Origin: Planctomycetota bacterium
GTDB lineage: Bacteria > Planctomycetota > Phycisphaerae > Phycisphaerales > SM1A02
DNA: 64,000 nucleotides
Direction: 5' to 3'
Assembly: GCA_016872835.1 (NCBI GenBank)
Contig: VGYX01000006.1
Location: 89,940 to 153,939, forward strand
Of this stretch, positions 35,300 to 45,025 are shown one piece after another. A model generated the notes under the pieces. It did no database searches. It was given only the letters and a program-made list of their open reading frames with translations, and had not been told where the DNA came from. The stretch's first letter is position 1. Each line of letters starts with the position of its first letter. The position numbers and the translations under genes were made by a program.

Positions 35300-36772
35300 A
35301 TGCGCGGCGTGAGCCTGCGCATCCGCGTCGCCGCGGTCGTCGCGCTCGCGTGCATCATCTGCGCCGTGGTGATGGGCCTGCTCGGCCTGCGCATCACGCG
35401 CGCGCGCATTGTGGAAGCTGCGGGCGGCGCCTCGATGGACGTGGTGAGTCTGCTGGCCGCCGATCTCGAGGCGCAGGGCATCACGCCCGATCGCCTCACA
35501 GCCGACCCCTCACTCGAGCCCCGCGCCTCCGCCATGCTGGCGGCGGCCCTGGAGCGGCTGAACAAGGTGGGCTCGGTCTGGACGACCGCGCACATCCTGC
35601 AGCCCGAAGGCGACCGTTGGCGTCTGCTCGCGATCGCGTCGACGCTGGATTCGGAGTATCGGCTGCACCATCCCGGCGATGTGTTCGCGATCGAGACCGA
35701 GGACCCAATCCAATCGCTCTCCACCCAGCACGCGTCCGCGGGCTGGTTCTCCACCGACTTCAACGAGTTTTTCGGCGCGTCCGCGCCGCTGGGCGGTTCG
35801 TCGGGCATCGTGACGATGGTGATGCACACCGACGAGGCCTCGGCCTACCTGCAGCAGATCCTGGGGATGGTAGCACGCGCCCTCAGCATCTCGATCGCCG
35901 TCGGCCTTCTTCTCGGCTGGTGGTGCGCTGGTGTGATCTTGCGTCCCATCGAGATCGTGCGTGACTTCGCGGGCAGCCTCGGGCGGCGTGAATACGCGAG
36001 CCGTGTCGTGGAGCGTGGCGCGCCGGAGATGCGCCGGCTGCTGCACGACATGAACCAGCTCGCCGAGGATCTGGCCCAGCGCGACGCGCGCCTGCTCAAG
36101 CGCATGGCCCGTATGGCCGAGACGCGCGACCCCAAGGAGACTGGTGCGCACGTGCTGCGCGTGAGCAGCGTGAGCATGGAGATCTTCGAGGGCTGGCTCG
36201 CGCGGCACCCCATGACCCTGCAGGAGGCGGCCTTCGCGCGTGAGACGCTGGAGAGCGCGGCTGTGCTGCACGATGTGGGCAAGGTTGGCGTGAGCGACAC
36301 AGTGCTGAAGAAGCCCGGCAAGCTCGACGACGCCGAGTACGACGCGATGAAGCGGCACAGCATTCTCGGTGCGGCCCTGCTGCCCGGCGAGGACGCCTAC
36401 GACCGCGCTGCGCGTGAGGTGGCCCTGCGTCATCATGAGCGATGGGACGGCAGGGGCTACCCCGGCATGGCCGACATCGAGGCGGCGCACGGCGACATCA
36501 ACCAGTTGCTCGAGCTCCCCATGCCGAGTGGCGGCCTTGCGGGCACGAGCATTCCACTCTTCGCGCGCATCGTCTCGATCGCCGATGTCTTCGACGCGCT
36601 CAGCAGTCGCCGCAGCTACAAGGAGCCGTGGCCGGAGGAGAGGGTGCTGCAGACGATTCGCGAGGAGGCGGGCAAGGCGTTCGACCCGGAGCTCGTCGAG
36701 ATCTTCGTGGAGCGCTTCGATCGCGTGAAGGCGGCCTGGGCGCGCCATCCGGATCAGGCGCGCGGCGCCTGA
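35300..36772 (+). CDS. Membrane HD-GYP domain protein (putative c-di-GMP phosphodiesterase)
   Basis: A 490-residue sensor-type protein. An N-terminal membrane helix (AAVVALACIICAVVMGLLGL) precedes a periplasmic region of about 150 residues; a second helix (ALSISIAVGLLLGWWCAGVIL, about 194-214) leads to a HAMP-like linker. The C-terminal HD domain has AAVLHDVGKVGVSD (HD near 325) and the HD-GYP signature HHERWDGRGYPG (about 377-388), then FARIVSIADVFDALSSRRSYKE. HD-GYP enzymes linearise cyclic di-GMP; the periplasmic domain presumably senses an unknown signal. It starts right after tRNA-Thr. Confidence 0.9.
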   Translation: MRGVSLRIRVAAVVALACIICAVVMGLLGLRITRARIVEAAGGASMDVVSLLAADLEAQGITPDRLTADPSLEPRASAMLAAALERLNKVGSVWTTAHILQPEGDRWRLLAIASTLDSEYRLHHPGDVFAIETEDPIQSLSTQHASAGWFSTDFNEFFGASAPLGGSSGIVTMVMHTDEASAYLQQILGMVARALSISIAVGLLLGWWCAGVILRPIEIVRDFAGSLGRREYASRVVERGAPEMRRLLHDMNQLAEDLAQRDARLLKRMARMAETRDPKETGAHVLRVSSVSMEIFEGWLARHPMTLQEAAFARETLESAAVLHDVGKVGVSDTVLKKPGKLDDAEYDAMKRHSILGAALLPGEDAYDRAAREVALRHHERWDGRGYPGMADIEAAHGDINQLLELPMPSGGLAGTSIPLFARIVSIADVFDALSSRRSYKEPWPEERVLQTIREEAGKAFDPELVEIFVERFDRVKAAWARHPDQARGA

Positions 36773-36777
36773 GCGGG

Positions 36778-38448
36778 TCAGCGCGTCGGCGCGAGCACCA
36801 CGACCCCAAGTTCACGATCGACATCGCACGTGCGCACCTGTTCGGGCATCGCCTTCGCGATCGTGTCCACGGTGCCTGCATCCGCGGCGATCACCACGCT
36901 TCCGGCTCCCAGCCACTCGCGGACGCGCGTCTGCAGTTCCGCGTACGAGATGAAACGCGACTTCTCGGCCTCGATGCCGAGTTCATTGTCGAACTCGTTC
37001 GGGTCGCCCACCAGGATCAGTTCGGTCCGGCCGGTCGACCAGTTCACCGGATGACCCGTGGCGTTGTTCACGATCACCCGCGAGGCCTGACGCAGGGCGG
37101 CGTCGTGTCGCTGCAGCGCGGCCCAAGGCGCCTTCGTGGCGGCGACCATTGCCGTTGGAAAGAGAAGGTGCACGCACATCAGCATGGGCACCGGTACCCA
37201 CGCCATGCGCGCCAGCCATCTGGACGCGTCACTGGTGCGGTGCGCGCGCGATTCCAGCAGCGACCATGCCAGGAACGCGACCGCGAGCAGCAGCCATCGC
37301 GGCCACTCCGTCTCCAGCCACAGGCGCGGAATCCCCAGGGTCGTGCCACCGGTCACGGCCAGCACCGCACATCCGATCGCCAGCGTTCGCACGATCGCAA
37401 GCGCGACCACCGTGCCCCCATCGCGTGACGCGGCGCGTGCCTCCCTCCATCGCAGCAGACCGACGGCGACAAGCGCGGACGCCGGCGGAAAGAGCGGCAA
37501 CACGTAGGTGGGCAGCTTGCCGGAACTCAGGCTCAGCAGCGCCAACGGAAGCGCGATCCATGACAGGCAGAACCGTGCGCCGCTGCGTAGGTCGGCGGCA
37601 CCACGCATCGCGCCCCATGTTCGCGGCCACAGCACGGCCCAGAACAGTCCGCCACCCACAAGGACCAGTGAAAGCAGCCACCACGGCTCGCCGTGCTGGT
37701 TGTCGTCTGGCGCGGCGAAGCGGCGGAAGTGTTCCACCTCGATGAAGTAGCGCCAGAATGCCGGTTCGCTCCGGTGCAGCAGCCATGCGAGTGGTCCGGC
37801 CACGATCGCAGCGCCAAGGATCGGCAGTCCCGCAAGTGCGGGCAGCCTTCTCCAACGACCCTCCCAGACCACCCAACCGCCCGCCGCGAGAGCTGGAATC
37901 GCGAACGCCAGAAGTCCCTTGGTCATGAACGCAAGGCCCGCGGCGGCGCCAGCGGCAAGCAGCCAGCGTCGTGCACCATCGCGTCGCATCGCGCCCTCCA
38001 GGAAGCACGCCAGTGTGAGCGACGTGAACGCCGTGAAGAGCGGATCCAGCACGGCGACGGTCCCGATCACCATCGGGAAGACGGTGGTCAGCTGCACCAT
38101 CGCGGCCAGAGGCGCGGCCTCGCGACGACCGGAGATGCGACGCGCGACCCATCCCGCAGCGAGTGCGCTCGCCGCGCTCGCCAACGCGCACGGCAGGCGC
38201 ACCGCGAAGGCATTGTGCCCGAACGCGCCGATGCTGGCCGCGATCAGCCACGTGCCGAGCGGTGGCTTCTCGTAGTAGACGAATCCGCACATGCGTAGCT
38301 TCAGCCACTCGCCACTTGCAAGCATGTCGGCACCCATCGCCCCATAGCGGGCCTCATCGGGCGTGATCATGGGTCGCGCCCACAGCAGCGCGAGGTAGAG
38401 CGCCACGAAGATGGCGCCTGCCTGCAGCCACAATCCGCGGGTGTTCAT
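36778..38448 (-). CDS. arnT: Undecaprenyl phosphate-alpha-L-Ara4N transferase (ArnT, GT-C family GT83)
   Basis: Transfers 4-amino-4-deoxy-L-arabinose from undecaprenyl phosphate to lipid A on the periplasmic side. A 556-residue polytopic protein starting MNTRGLWLQAGAIFVALYLALLWARP, with the GT-C motif PDEARYGAMGADMLASGEWLKLRM (first periplasmic loop acidic residues) and YYEKPPLGTWLIAASIGAFG. Roughly twelve membrane segments follow, with a large soluble C-terminal part. ArnT/PMT families share this layout; the neighbouring arn genes fix the specificity. The start is the ATG at 38448 rather than the TTG one codon earlier. No arnE/arnF follows. Confidence 0.9.
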   Translation of the reverse strand: MNTRGLWLQAGAIFVALYLALLWARPMITPDEARYGAMGADMLASGEWLKLRMCGFVYYEKPPLGTWLIAASIGAFGHNAFAVRLPCALASAASALAAGWVARRISGRREAAPLAAMVQLTTVFPMVIGTVAVLDPLFTAFTSLTLACFLEGAMRRDGARRWLLAAGAAAGLAFMTKGLLAFAIPALAAGGWVVWEGRWRRLPALAGLPILGAAIVAGPLAWLLHRSEPAFWRYFIEVEHFRRFAAPDDNQHGEPWWLLSLVLVGGGLFWAVLWPRTWGAMRGAADLRSGARFCLSWIALPLALLSLSSGKLPTYVLPLFPPASALVAVGLLRWREARAASRDGGTVVALAIVRTLAIGCAVLAVTGGTTLGIPRLWLETEWPRWLLLAVAFLAWSLLESRAHRTSDASRWLARMAWVPVPMLMCVHLLFPTAMVAATKAPWAALQRHDAALRQASRVIVNNATGHPVNWSTGRTELILVGDPNEFDNELGIEAEKSRFISYAELQTRVREWLGAGSVVIAADAGTVDTIAKAMPEQVRTCDVDRELGVVVLAPTR

Positions 38449-38460
38449 CAAGCGCGGAGT

Positions 38461-39345
38461 CTAGCCGCGCGTGCAGAGCCACCCCTCGCGGCCGGCGATC
38501 GTTCCATGCACCAGTCGGCCGGTGCCGCTCGGCGCATGTCGCGCCAGCCACGCGCCGAGGGGCTCGAATCGATGGCCCGCGGCCAGCGCCGCATCCAGGA
38601 ACCGTTCGAACAGCGCGGCCTTCGAGCCACCTTCGCTCTCGGCATGGATCGTGAGCACGTGCGGCTTGCCATCGGCCAGACGCGCCAACAGGTTCTCGTT
38701 CCAGCGTTCGTCCGCGCCGCTGCCGCGACCGACGCCCTCGTCATACGTCGGAAGATCGACCGGCACCTGCGGTTGGTCGATCGGCGCACCGGCGAGCAGC
38801 GGCTGAAAGGGAGTGGCCGCTCCGCGCGCGTCGCTGCGCCAACGAAAGCGTCGCGAGGCTGGCAGCGCCAGCAGTCGCTCGTCGAAACGCCAGCCGGGGG
38901 CGGCGGCCATCTCGGGTTCACGGCCATAGACGCTCACGAAGGCGGCGATGGCGAGCTCGAGTTCCCGGTTCATCTCGGCGTCGGAGAGTCGATCGGCGCC
39001 GATCTGCCATCGGTGGTGATCCCACGCGTGCAGGCCCACCTCGTGCTCCGCCAGCGCAGGTTGGCGCAACTGCTGCACCAGGTGCCGCGAGATCACGGGC
39101 CCAGGCCACAGCGTGCCTCGCAGCACGATGTCCCATCCGTAGAGGTTGGGTGCGCCGCTCCGCAGCATCTTGATCGCGAAGGCGGGCTTCAGCATCCGCC
39201 AGGCGTGCCGCCCCATATTGTCAGGGCCGAGCGTCATGAACCATGTGCCGCGCACCCTGCGCTTCTGCAGGCTCGACAGCAGGCGTGGCACGCCCAGCCG
39301 CGTACCGCGGAAGGTGTCCACGTCGATGCGCAGGCCGATGGTCAC
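38461..39345 (-). CDS. arnD: 4-deoxy-4-formamido-L-arabinose-phosphoundecaprenol deformylase (polysaccharide deacetylase family)
   Basis: Removes the formyl group from undecaprenyl-phosphate-linked formamido-arabinose. The 294-residue protein starts with GTG and has the NodB/polysaccharide-deacetylase first motif GLRIDVDTFRGT (Asp pair near 8-10), then NLYGWDIVLRGTLWPG and the HDWDHH-type segment HEVGLHAWDHHRWQ with metal-binding histidines, and a late HVLTIHAESEGG. The match to ArnD rather than generic chitin deacetylases is supported by the RIDVDTFRGTR opening and by its neighbours arnA and arnT. It is 7 bp downstream of arnA. Confidence 0.92.
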   Translation of the reverse strand: MTIGLRIDVDTFRGTRLGVPRLLSSLQKRRVRGTWFMTLGPDNMGRHAWRMLKPAFAIKMLRSGAPNLYGWDIVLRGTLWPGPVISRHLVQQLRQPALAEHEVGLHAWDHHRWQIGADRLSDAEMNRELELAIAAFVSVYGREPEMAAAPGWRFDERLLALPASRRFRWRSDARGAATPFQPLLAGAPIDQPQVPVDLPTYDEGVGRGSGADERWNENLLARLADGKPHVLTIHAESEGGSKAALFERFLDAALAAGHRFEPLGAWLARHAPSGTGRLVHGTIAGREGWLCTRG

Positions 39346-39352
39346 GCGCGTG

Positions 39353-41389
39353 TCAGGGCTTGCGGGCGGCGCCGACGGTCGCGCGCGCGGACGAGGCCGC
39401 GCCTGCAGGCAGCGTCAGGCCGTGATCCTTCGCGTGCTTGCGCAGGAACCAGTCCAGCGTTCGCTCCACGCTGTCGCGCGTGGTGATCGTGGGCTCCCAG
39501 CCCATGTGCACCTTCGCGTTGCGGATGCTCGGTCGGCGGTGCTGCACGTCCTCGTAGCCCTGGCCGTAGTAGCGGGTGCTCTCCACCTCGGCGAAGCCCG
39601 CGAACGGCGGATACAGGCTGCGCAAAGGGTGACGGTCAAAGGCGTCCACCAGCATCTCGGCGAGCTCGCGGATGCTCGCCTCGTTCACCGGGTTGCCGAT
39701 GTTGAAGATGCGGCCGTCGCAGGCGCCTCCGGCGTTGGCGATGACGCGCCAGAGCGCCTCGATGCCCTCGTCCACGTCGGTGAAGCAGCGCTTCTGCGCG
39801 CCGCCGTCGACCAGCAGGATCGGTGTGCCCTCGACGAGGTTCAGGATGAGCTGCGTGATCGCACGGCTCGAGCCGATGCGGGCCGAATCCAGCGAGTCCA
39901 GACGCGGTCCGATCCAGTTGAACGGGCGGAACAGGCTGAACTTCAGGCCGCGCTGGGCGCCATAGGCCCAGATCACGCGGTCCAGCAGCTGCTTGCTGGT
40001 CGAGTAGATCCAGCGCTGACGGTGGATCGGCCCGGTCACGCAGGGGCTCGTCTCCTCGTCGAATTCGCCGTCGGTGCACATGCCGTACACCTCGCTGGTG
40101 CTCGGGAAGATGATGCGCTTGCCGAAGCGCACGCAGTCGCGGATCACGCGCAGGTTCTCCTCGAAGTCCAGTTCGAACACGCGCAGTGGATTGCGCACGT
40201 ACTCGATCGGCGTGGCGATGGCCACGAGCGGCAAGATCACGTCGCACTTGCGCACGTGGTACTCGACCCACTCGCGGTTGATGCTGATGTCGCCCTCCAC
40301 GAAGTGGAAGCGGGGGTGGTCCACCAGCGTGCCGAGGTTCTCCGTGTTGAGGTCCATGCCGTAGACCTCGTAGCCCTCGTGCTGCAGGATGCGCTCGCTC
40401 AGGTGGCTGCCGATGAAGCCGTTCACGCCCAGGATGAGCACGCGCGTGGGGCGGTCGCTCTTCACGCCCGCGGCGCCCTTGCCGAACTTCATGCGTGGCA
40501 CGATGTTCATCTCGCGCGCCAACTGCTCGCCATTGGTCCACAGGCCATCGGTCGATTGGCCCTGCACGATCTCGATCGCGCCGCTGCCGCAGGCGACCGT
40601 CAGCGGGTTGGTCGAGAGCACCTCGCCCGGGTGACCGCTGCCGCTCGCCAGCGCGCTCTTCCACACGAACAGCTTGCGCGCACCGGCGAACGTGAACGCG
40701 CCCGGCCACGGATGGGCCACGGCGCGCACAAGGTTGTGCACCGCCTCGGCGGGCTTGGTCCAGTCGATCAGGCCGTCCGCGGCCGTGCGGCGACCGTTCA
40801 CGGTGGCCTTCGTCTCGTCCTGCGGCGTACGCGGCGCGGTGCCCGCCCTCACCTTCGGCAGCGTCTCGTCAAGCAGCGCCTCGCTCTCGCGGGCCATCTG
40901 GTAGGTCAGGCTGCGCGCGTCGGCGTCGGGGGCGATCGTCACGCGTCGCTGCGCCACGATGTCGCCTGTGTCGGCCTTGTCGCCCATGTGGTGCAGCGTG
41001 ACGCCGGTCTCCTTCTCGCCGAGCAGCAGGACCCAGTTGATGGGGCAGCGGCCGCGATGCTTCGGGAGCAGGCTGCTGTGCAGGTTCAGGCAGCCCTTGG
41101 CGAAGAGCGCACGCACCGTCTTTGGAATGATGTTGCGGTAGTGGAAGCTCAGCAGCAGTTCGGGCTTCATCGCCTTGATGCGCTCGACCCAGATCGGGTG
41201 GTCGAGCTTGTCCGGCGCATGCACGGGAATGCCGTGTTCGGCCGCCAAGCGCGCCACGCTGGCATACCAGCCGCCCTCGTTCGGGTCGTCACGGTGCGTG
41301 AAGACGGCGACCACCTCGAAGCCGTTGCGAAGGGTGGCTCGCAGCGCCGCGGCGCCGATCTCGTGATACGCGAAGACGATGGTGCGCAT
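39353..41389 (-). CDS. arnA: Bifunctional UDP-L-Ara4N formyltransferase / UDP-GlcA C-4'' decarboxylase
   Basis: A 678-residue two-domain enzyme. The N-terminal formyltransferase (1-310) has the catalytic Asn/His/Asp in [17 protein letters not shown] and [13 protein letters not shown]. The C-terminal short-chain dehydrogenase-like decarboxylase (about 320-660) begins [18 protein letters not shown], has [11 protein letters not shown] with the glutamate of the active site, [11 protein letters not shown] (YxxxK), and [15 protein letters not shown] with the key arginine. Both halves look intact, and the length is close to E. coli ArnA (660). It lies between arnC and arnD in the standard order. Confidence 0.96.
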   Translation of the reverse strand: MRTIVFAYHEIGAAALRATLRNGFEVVAVFTHRDDPNEGGWYASVARLAAEHGIPVHAPDKLDHPIWVERIKAMKPELLLSFHYRNIIPKTVRALFAKGCLNLHSSLLPKHRGRCPINWVLLLGEKETGVTLHHMGDKADTGDIVAQRRVTIAPDADARSLTYQMARESEALLDETLPKVRAGTAPRTPQDETKATVNGRRTAADGLIDWTKPAEAVHNLVRAVAHPWPGAFTFAGARKLFVWKSALASGSGHPGEVLSTNPLTVACGSGAIEIVQGQSTDGLWTNGEQLAREMNIVPRMKFGKGAAGVKSDRPTRVLILGVNGFIGSHLSERILQHEGYEVYGMDLNTENLGTLVDHPRFHFVEGDISINREWVEYHVRKCDVILPLVAIATPIEYVRNPLRVFELDFEENLRVIRDCVRFGKRIIFPSTSEVYGMCTDGEFDEETSPCVTGPIHRQRWIYSTSKQLLDRVIWAYGAQRGLKFSLFRPFNWIGPRLDSLDSARIGSSRAITQLILNLVEGTPILLVDGGAQKRCFTDVDEGIEALWRVIANAGGACDGRIFNIGNPVNEASIRELAEMLVDAFDRHPLRSLYPPFAGFAEVESTRYYGQGYEDVQHRRPSIRNAKVHMGWEPTITTRDSVERTLDWFLRKHAKDHGLTLPAGAASSARATVGAARKP

Positions 41390-41400
41390 GGAAGAATTCC

Positions 41401-42372
41401 TTAGGCGGTTGTGCGGGCCGCGGAACGCTCGCCAAGCGTCTCGCCGACCACGCGGTCAAGCAGGTAGCGGGGGCGTTCGCGCACGTCGCCGTGGATTCGG
41501 CCGACGTACTCGCCCATCAGGCCGAGCGCCACGAACTGGGCGCCCGTGAAGAAGAACAGGACGGCGAAGAGCGTGAACACGCCCTGACCGGCCCACTCCG
41601 CGCCGTACACGAAGCGCAGCACGAGCAGCAGGGCGGCGAAGGCGAGCGACAGCGCCGAGATGCCGATGCCCACCCAGCTCAGCAGGCGCAGTGGCCCCGC
41701 GGTCATGCAGGTCAGCAGATCGAACTGCAGATTGATCAGCTTGTAGAACGAGTACTTGCTCGTGCCTGCGGCGCGCTCGGCGTGGCCCACGGGAATCTCG
41801 GTCACGCGCTTGGCGAACAGGTTCGCCAGCACCGGAATGAAGGTGCTGCGCTCGCGGCAGGTCAGCATGGCCTCGACCACCTTGCGGCGGTAGGCGCGCA
41901 GCATGCAGCCGTAGTCGTGCAGGATCACGCCAGTCGAGCGACGCACCATCAGGTTCACCATGCCGCTAAAGATCTTGCGGAAGGCCGCGTCCTGCCGGTC
42001 TTGGCGCATGCTGCCCACCACGTCGAAGCCTTCCTCGATCTTCTCGACCAGGCGGCCGATCTCCTCGGGAGGGTTCTGCAGGTCGGCATCGAGCGTGACC
42101 AGAATGTCACCCTGGGCGTGCGCGAAGGCGCACAGGATCGCGTTGTGCTGGCCCGCGTTACGGTAGAGCAGCAGGGCCTTTACCTCGCCTGCGTGCTCGC
42201 GCGCGTACTGCGACAGCATCTCGTCGCTGCCATCGCGGCTGCCGTCGTCAATCAGGATGAGCTCCCACGGCCGTCCCAGCGCACGGCCTGCGGCGAGCGT
42301 GCGACGAAGCAACTCGGGCAGATTGTCCCGCTCGTTGAAGACCGGCACCACCACACTCACGCTGCTCCTCAT
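41401..42372 (-). CDS. arnC: Undecaprenyl-phosphate 4-deoxy-4-formamido-L-arabinose transferase
   Basis: A GT2 glycosyltransferase that attaches formamido-arabinose to undecaprenyl phosphate. The 323-residue protein starts [21 protein letters not shown], has [16 protein letters not shown] and [37 protein letters not shown] with the DxD, then two C-terminal membrane helices ([22 protein letters not shown] and [26 protein letters not shown]). This layout matches ArnC and the related DPMS-type bactoprenol transferases. The ATG overlaps the arnB stop (ATGA), so the two are coupled. Confidence 0.93.
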   Translation of the reverse strand: MRSSVSVVVPVFNERDNLPELLRRTLAAGRALGRPWELILIDDGSRDGSDEMLSQYAREHAGEVKALLLYRNAGQHNAILCAFAHAQGDILVTLDADLQNPPEEIGRLVEKIEEGFDVVGSMRQDRQDAAFRKIFSGMVNLMVRRSTGVILHDYGCMLRAYRRKVVEAMLTCRERSTFIPVLANLFAKRVTEIPVGHAERAAGTSKYSFYKLINLQFDLLTCMTAGPLRLLSWVGIGISALSLAFAALLLVLRFVYGAEWAGQGVFTLFAVLFFFTGAQFVALGLMGEYVGRIHGDVRERPRYLLDRVVGETLGERSAARTTA

Positions 42373-43556
42373 CGCGTGGCGCCCGCCATGCTCACCTTGG
42401 CCTTCGCACCAGCGAGCGTGTCCTTGATCGCACGCACCACGTCCATGGTGTCGCCATCCGTCATGTCAGGGAACATCGGAATCGTGCAGATGCGCGTCGA
42501 GTTCCACTCGGTGTTCGGCAGCGTGCCCATCCAATGGCCGCGGTGCTCGCGGTACCAGCGGTGCGTGTGGCTTGCCAGGAAGTGGATGCCCGTGCCGATG
42601 TTGCGTTCCTTCAGGCCCTGCATGAACGCCGTGCGATCAAGCCCCGCCTTCCGCTCGTCCACGCGCACCACGAACAGATGCCGCGCATGGCGATGCGACC
42701 ACGCTGGATCCGCGAGCGGCAGCACACCGTCCACGTTCGCCAGTTCACGCCGATAGAGCGCACTGATCTCTTCGCGACGCTGGATGAACGCGTCGAGCCG
42801 CGGCAGCTGCCGTACCGCCAACACCGCGTTCATGTCGGCCATGTTCTGCTTGTAGCCGGGCTCCTGTACCTCGGCTTGAGGGCTGCGGCCCTGCTGGCTG
42901 CGGTCGTGTGCGTCCACCTCGAGGCCATGGAAGCGCAGCCGACGCACCTTCTTCGCCAGCGCGTCATCGCTGGTGGTCAGCACACCGCCCTCGCCGCTCG
43001 TGATGTTCTTGATGGGGTGCAGCGAGAAGATCGCCGGATCCTCATCGCCGATCTCCTTGCCCTTGTAGTGGGTGCCAATGGCGTGCGCGGCGTCCTCAAG
43101 CAGCATGACGCCCTTGGTGCGGCAGATCGCGCGGATCGGATCAAGGTCGACCGGCGCGCCTGCGTAATGCACCGGAATCACCACCTTGGTGCGCGGCGTG
43201 ATCGCCGCCGCGATCGCCTCGGGCGAGGCGAGCAGCGTGTCACGGTCGACATCCACGAACACGTTCGTGGCGCCAAGCAGTTCCACCATGTTCGGCGTGC
43301 TCACCCAGGTCATGCTGGGACCGACCACCTCGTCGCCCGGGCCCACGCCCAGGGCCTGCAGCGTCAGGTGCATCAGCACGGTGCCGCTGGTGGCGGCAAT
43401 CGCATGCTTGGCCCCCACGCGCTTGGCGATGGTCTGCTCAAGCGCCCCAACCTTCGGACCGGTGGTGATCCAGCCGCTCCGCAGCACATCGCCAATGGCT
43501 GCGATGTCCTCTTCACTGATGCTGGGCCGGCAGAAGGGCAGGAAGCTGTCCCGCAT
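42369..43556 (-). CDS. arnB: UDP-4-amino-4-deoxy-L-arabinose-oxoglutarate aminotransferase
   Basis: A DegT/DnrJ/EryC1-type PLP aminotransferase that converts UDP-4-keto-arabinose to UDP-Ara4N. The 395-residue protein has LPFCRPSISEEDIAAIGDVLRSGWITTGPKV near the N-terminus, ATSGTVLMHLTLQALGVGPGDEV, LLEDAAHAIGTHYKGKEIG, and FSLHPIKNITSGEGG with the PLP lysine. It is the first gene of the operon; the ATG chosen (43556) is the first codon of the conserved MRDSFLPF. The upstream region faces the broken amtB gene and holds no clear promoter. Confidence 0.94.
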   Translation of the reverse strand: MRDSFLPFCRPSISEEDIAAIGDVLRSGWITTGPKVGALEQTIAKRVGAKHAIAATSGTVLMHLTLQALGVGPGDEVVGPSMTWVSTPNMVELLGATNVFVDVDRDTLLASPEAIAAAITPRTKVVIPVHYAGAPVDLDPIRAICRTKGVMLLEDAAHAIGTHYKGKEIGDEDPAIFSLHPIKNITSGEGGVLTTSDDALAKKVRRLRFHGLEVDAHDRSQQGRSPQAEVQEPGYKQNMADMNAVLAVRQLPRLDAFIQRREEISALYRRELANVDGVLPLADPAWSHRHARHLFVVRVDERKAGLDRTAFMQGLKERNIGTGIHFLASHTHRWYREHRGHWMGTLPNTEWNSTRICTIPMFPDMTDGDTMDVVRAIKDTLAGAKAKVSMAGATR

Positions 43557-43651
43557 CGCACCATTGTAGCGGAAAACGCTGGAAATCCAAGCCTTGCAAG
43601 CGGGATTTGGGGGGCGGAGCGGTCGCGAGTGCGGCGGCATTGCGCGAGCGC

Positions 43652-44401
43652 TCAAATAGCCTTGCTGCCGCGCTCGCCGTGGCCGGTGATGTCAAGCCCG
43701 TCACGCTCTTCCTCGTCGCTGGCGCGCAGCGGCGTGAACGCGTACACGACCGCCGTGACAAGCAGCGTACCCACGATCGCCGTGGCGATGCCCACACCCA
43801 CGCCAAGCACCTGCTTGCCCACCTGAGTGCCACTGGCCGCGACGGGCGCGAAGCACAGCGCGCCCGTCAGCACGGCGCCCAGCATGCCACCCACGCCGTG
43901 CACACCGAAGGCGTCCAAGCTGTCGTCGTAGCGAAGTCGGTCCTTTCAGCTCATGGCCACGCAGCACACGATGCCCGACACCAGCCCGATCCACAGCGCC
44001 GGGAGTGGCGTGACGAAGCCGGCGGCGGGCATGATCGCGATCAGTCTGGCGATGATTCCGCTTGCGAGGCCCAGGCCCGTCGGCTTGCCGTGGCGAAGCG
44101 ACTCGTACAGCAGCCATGACAGGGCCGCACTCGCCGCGGCCGTTTGCGTGGTGGTGAACGCGAGCGCCGCTGCAGGGCCTGCGACTGGACCCGGCAGGCC
44201 CACCGCACTGCCTGCGTTGAAGCCGAACCAGCCAGACCACAGCAGGCCCGCGCCAAGCAACGTGAGCGGAAGGTTGTGAGGCACCACGCTGGCTTGACGA
44301 GGAACGTAGTCGCGGCGCGGACCAATCAGCAGCGCCAGCACCAGCGCAGCGCTCGAGAGCATCCATGCGGTGATTCCGGTGTCCCACACGACGAAAGCTT
44401 G
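43652..44401 (-). pseudogene. amtB: Ammonium transporter, 5'-truncated and interrupted by TGA
   Basis: Two blocks in the same frame read as the C-terminal half of an Amt/Rh transporter. Residues from about 44401 give LALLIGPRRDY, PHNLPLTLLGAGLLWSGWFGFNAGSA and PALWIGLVSGIVCCVAMS, then an in-frame TGA (43948-43946), then KDRLRYDDSLDAFGVHGVGGMLGAVLTG to the end at 43652. Homologues usually have one residue (often Leu) at the TGA position. The N-terminal half (about 170 residues) is missing, replaced by unrelated GC-rich sequence. So this is probably a dead gene. Read-through of the TGA would not restore the missing N-terminus. Confidence 0.85.
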
Positions 44402-44490
44402 TCCTTGCACGCCATGTGGCCTTTTCGGCCTTTTCGGCCGGGCGCGAAACATTGCAAGTCGCGCGGAATGCCGAATTGAGAATCTTGATT

Positions 44491-44501
44491 CCGGAGTCCG
44501 G
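44491..44501 (+). promoter_or_regulatory. Perfect palindrome upstream of the Rrf2 gene
   Basis: The 11-base sequence CCGGAGTCCGG is an exact palindrome 20 bp upstream of the Rrf2 start. It lies between a possible -35 (TTGATT, 44485-44490) and a possible -10 (GATATT, 44506-44511), where an autoregulator could bind. The promoter elements are weak and the operator role is an inference. Confidence 0.3.
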
Positions 44502-44520
44502 GGTCGATATTCCCTCCAGT

Positions 44521-45018
44521 ATGTACGGGAAGCAGACCGAACGCGCGATCGCGGCCTTGAGCCGCTTGGCCGAAGTGTGGGACGGCGGGCGCACGCGTCT
44601 CTCCAGCGTGGACATCGCCGACAACCGCGGCCTGCCACGACCCATGGTCGCGAAGCTGCTCACGACCCTGTCACAGGGCGGCCTTGTCAGCGGCTCTCCC
44701 GGACCCAGCGGTGGCTACATGCTCGCGCGTTTGCCGAAGGAGATCAACTTCCGACAGGTGTACGACCTCTTCGAGCGTCCCGACAACAGCCGCAACTGTC
44801 CCTTCGGCGGTGGCGTGTGCGGCGGGGGCTCGCCGTGTCCGATGCATGACCGACTGGTGCAGATGCAGAGCGAGTTCAGTCGCTATCTGAACGACACCAC
44901 CTTCGAGTGCTTCCGTGTGGCGGCGCAGGATCAGGGGCACAAGCCCTCGACCGCATCCGAGCATCCGGAACGCCCGCGCGAGAGTTGGCGCGCACCACTC
45001 ACACGTAAGGCCGTCTGA
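44521..45018 (+). CDS. Rrf2-family transcriptional regulator with three-cysteine cluster motif
   Basis: A 165-residue regulator. The N-terminal winged HTH (MYGKQTERAIAALSRLAEVW, then SVDIADNRGLPRPMVAKLLTTLSQGGLVSG) is followed by PGPSGGYMLARLP and three cysteines C93, C100 and C106 (NCPFGGGVCGGGSPCPMHD), the spacing that holds an Fe-S cluster in IscR/NsrR relatives. It probably senses NO, oxygen or iron-sulfur status. Its target is unknown; the nearest genes are the broken amtB and a small unknown protein. The palindrome upstream could be its operator. Confidence 0.88.
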   Translation: MYGKQTERAIAALSRLAEVWDGGRTRLSSVDIADNRGLPRPMVAKLLTTLSQGGLVSGSPGPSGGYMLARLPKEINFRQVYDLFERPDNSRNCPFGGGVCGGGSPCPMHDRLVQMQSEFSRYLNDTTFECFRVAAQDQGHKPSTASEHPERPRESWRAPLTRKAV

Positions 45019-45025
45019 GTTGCGA

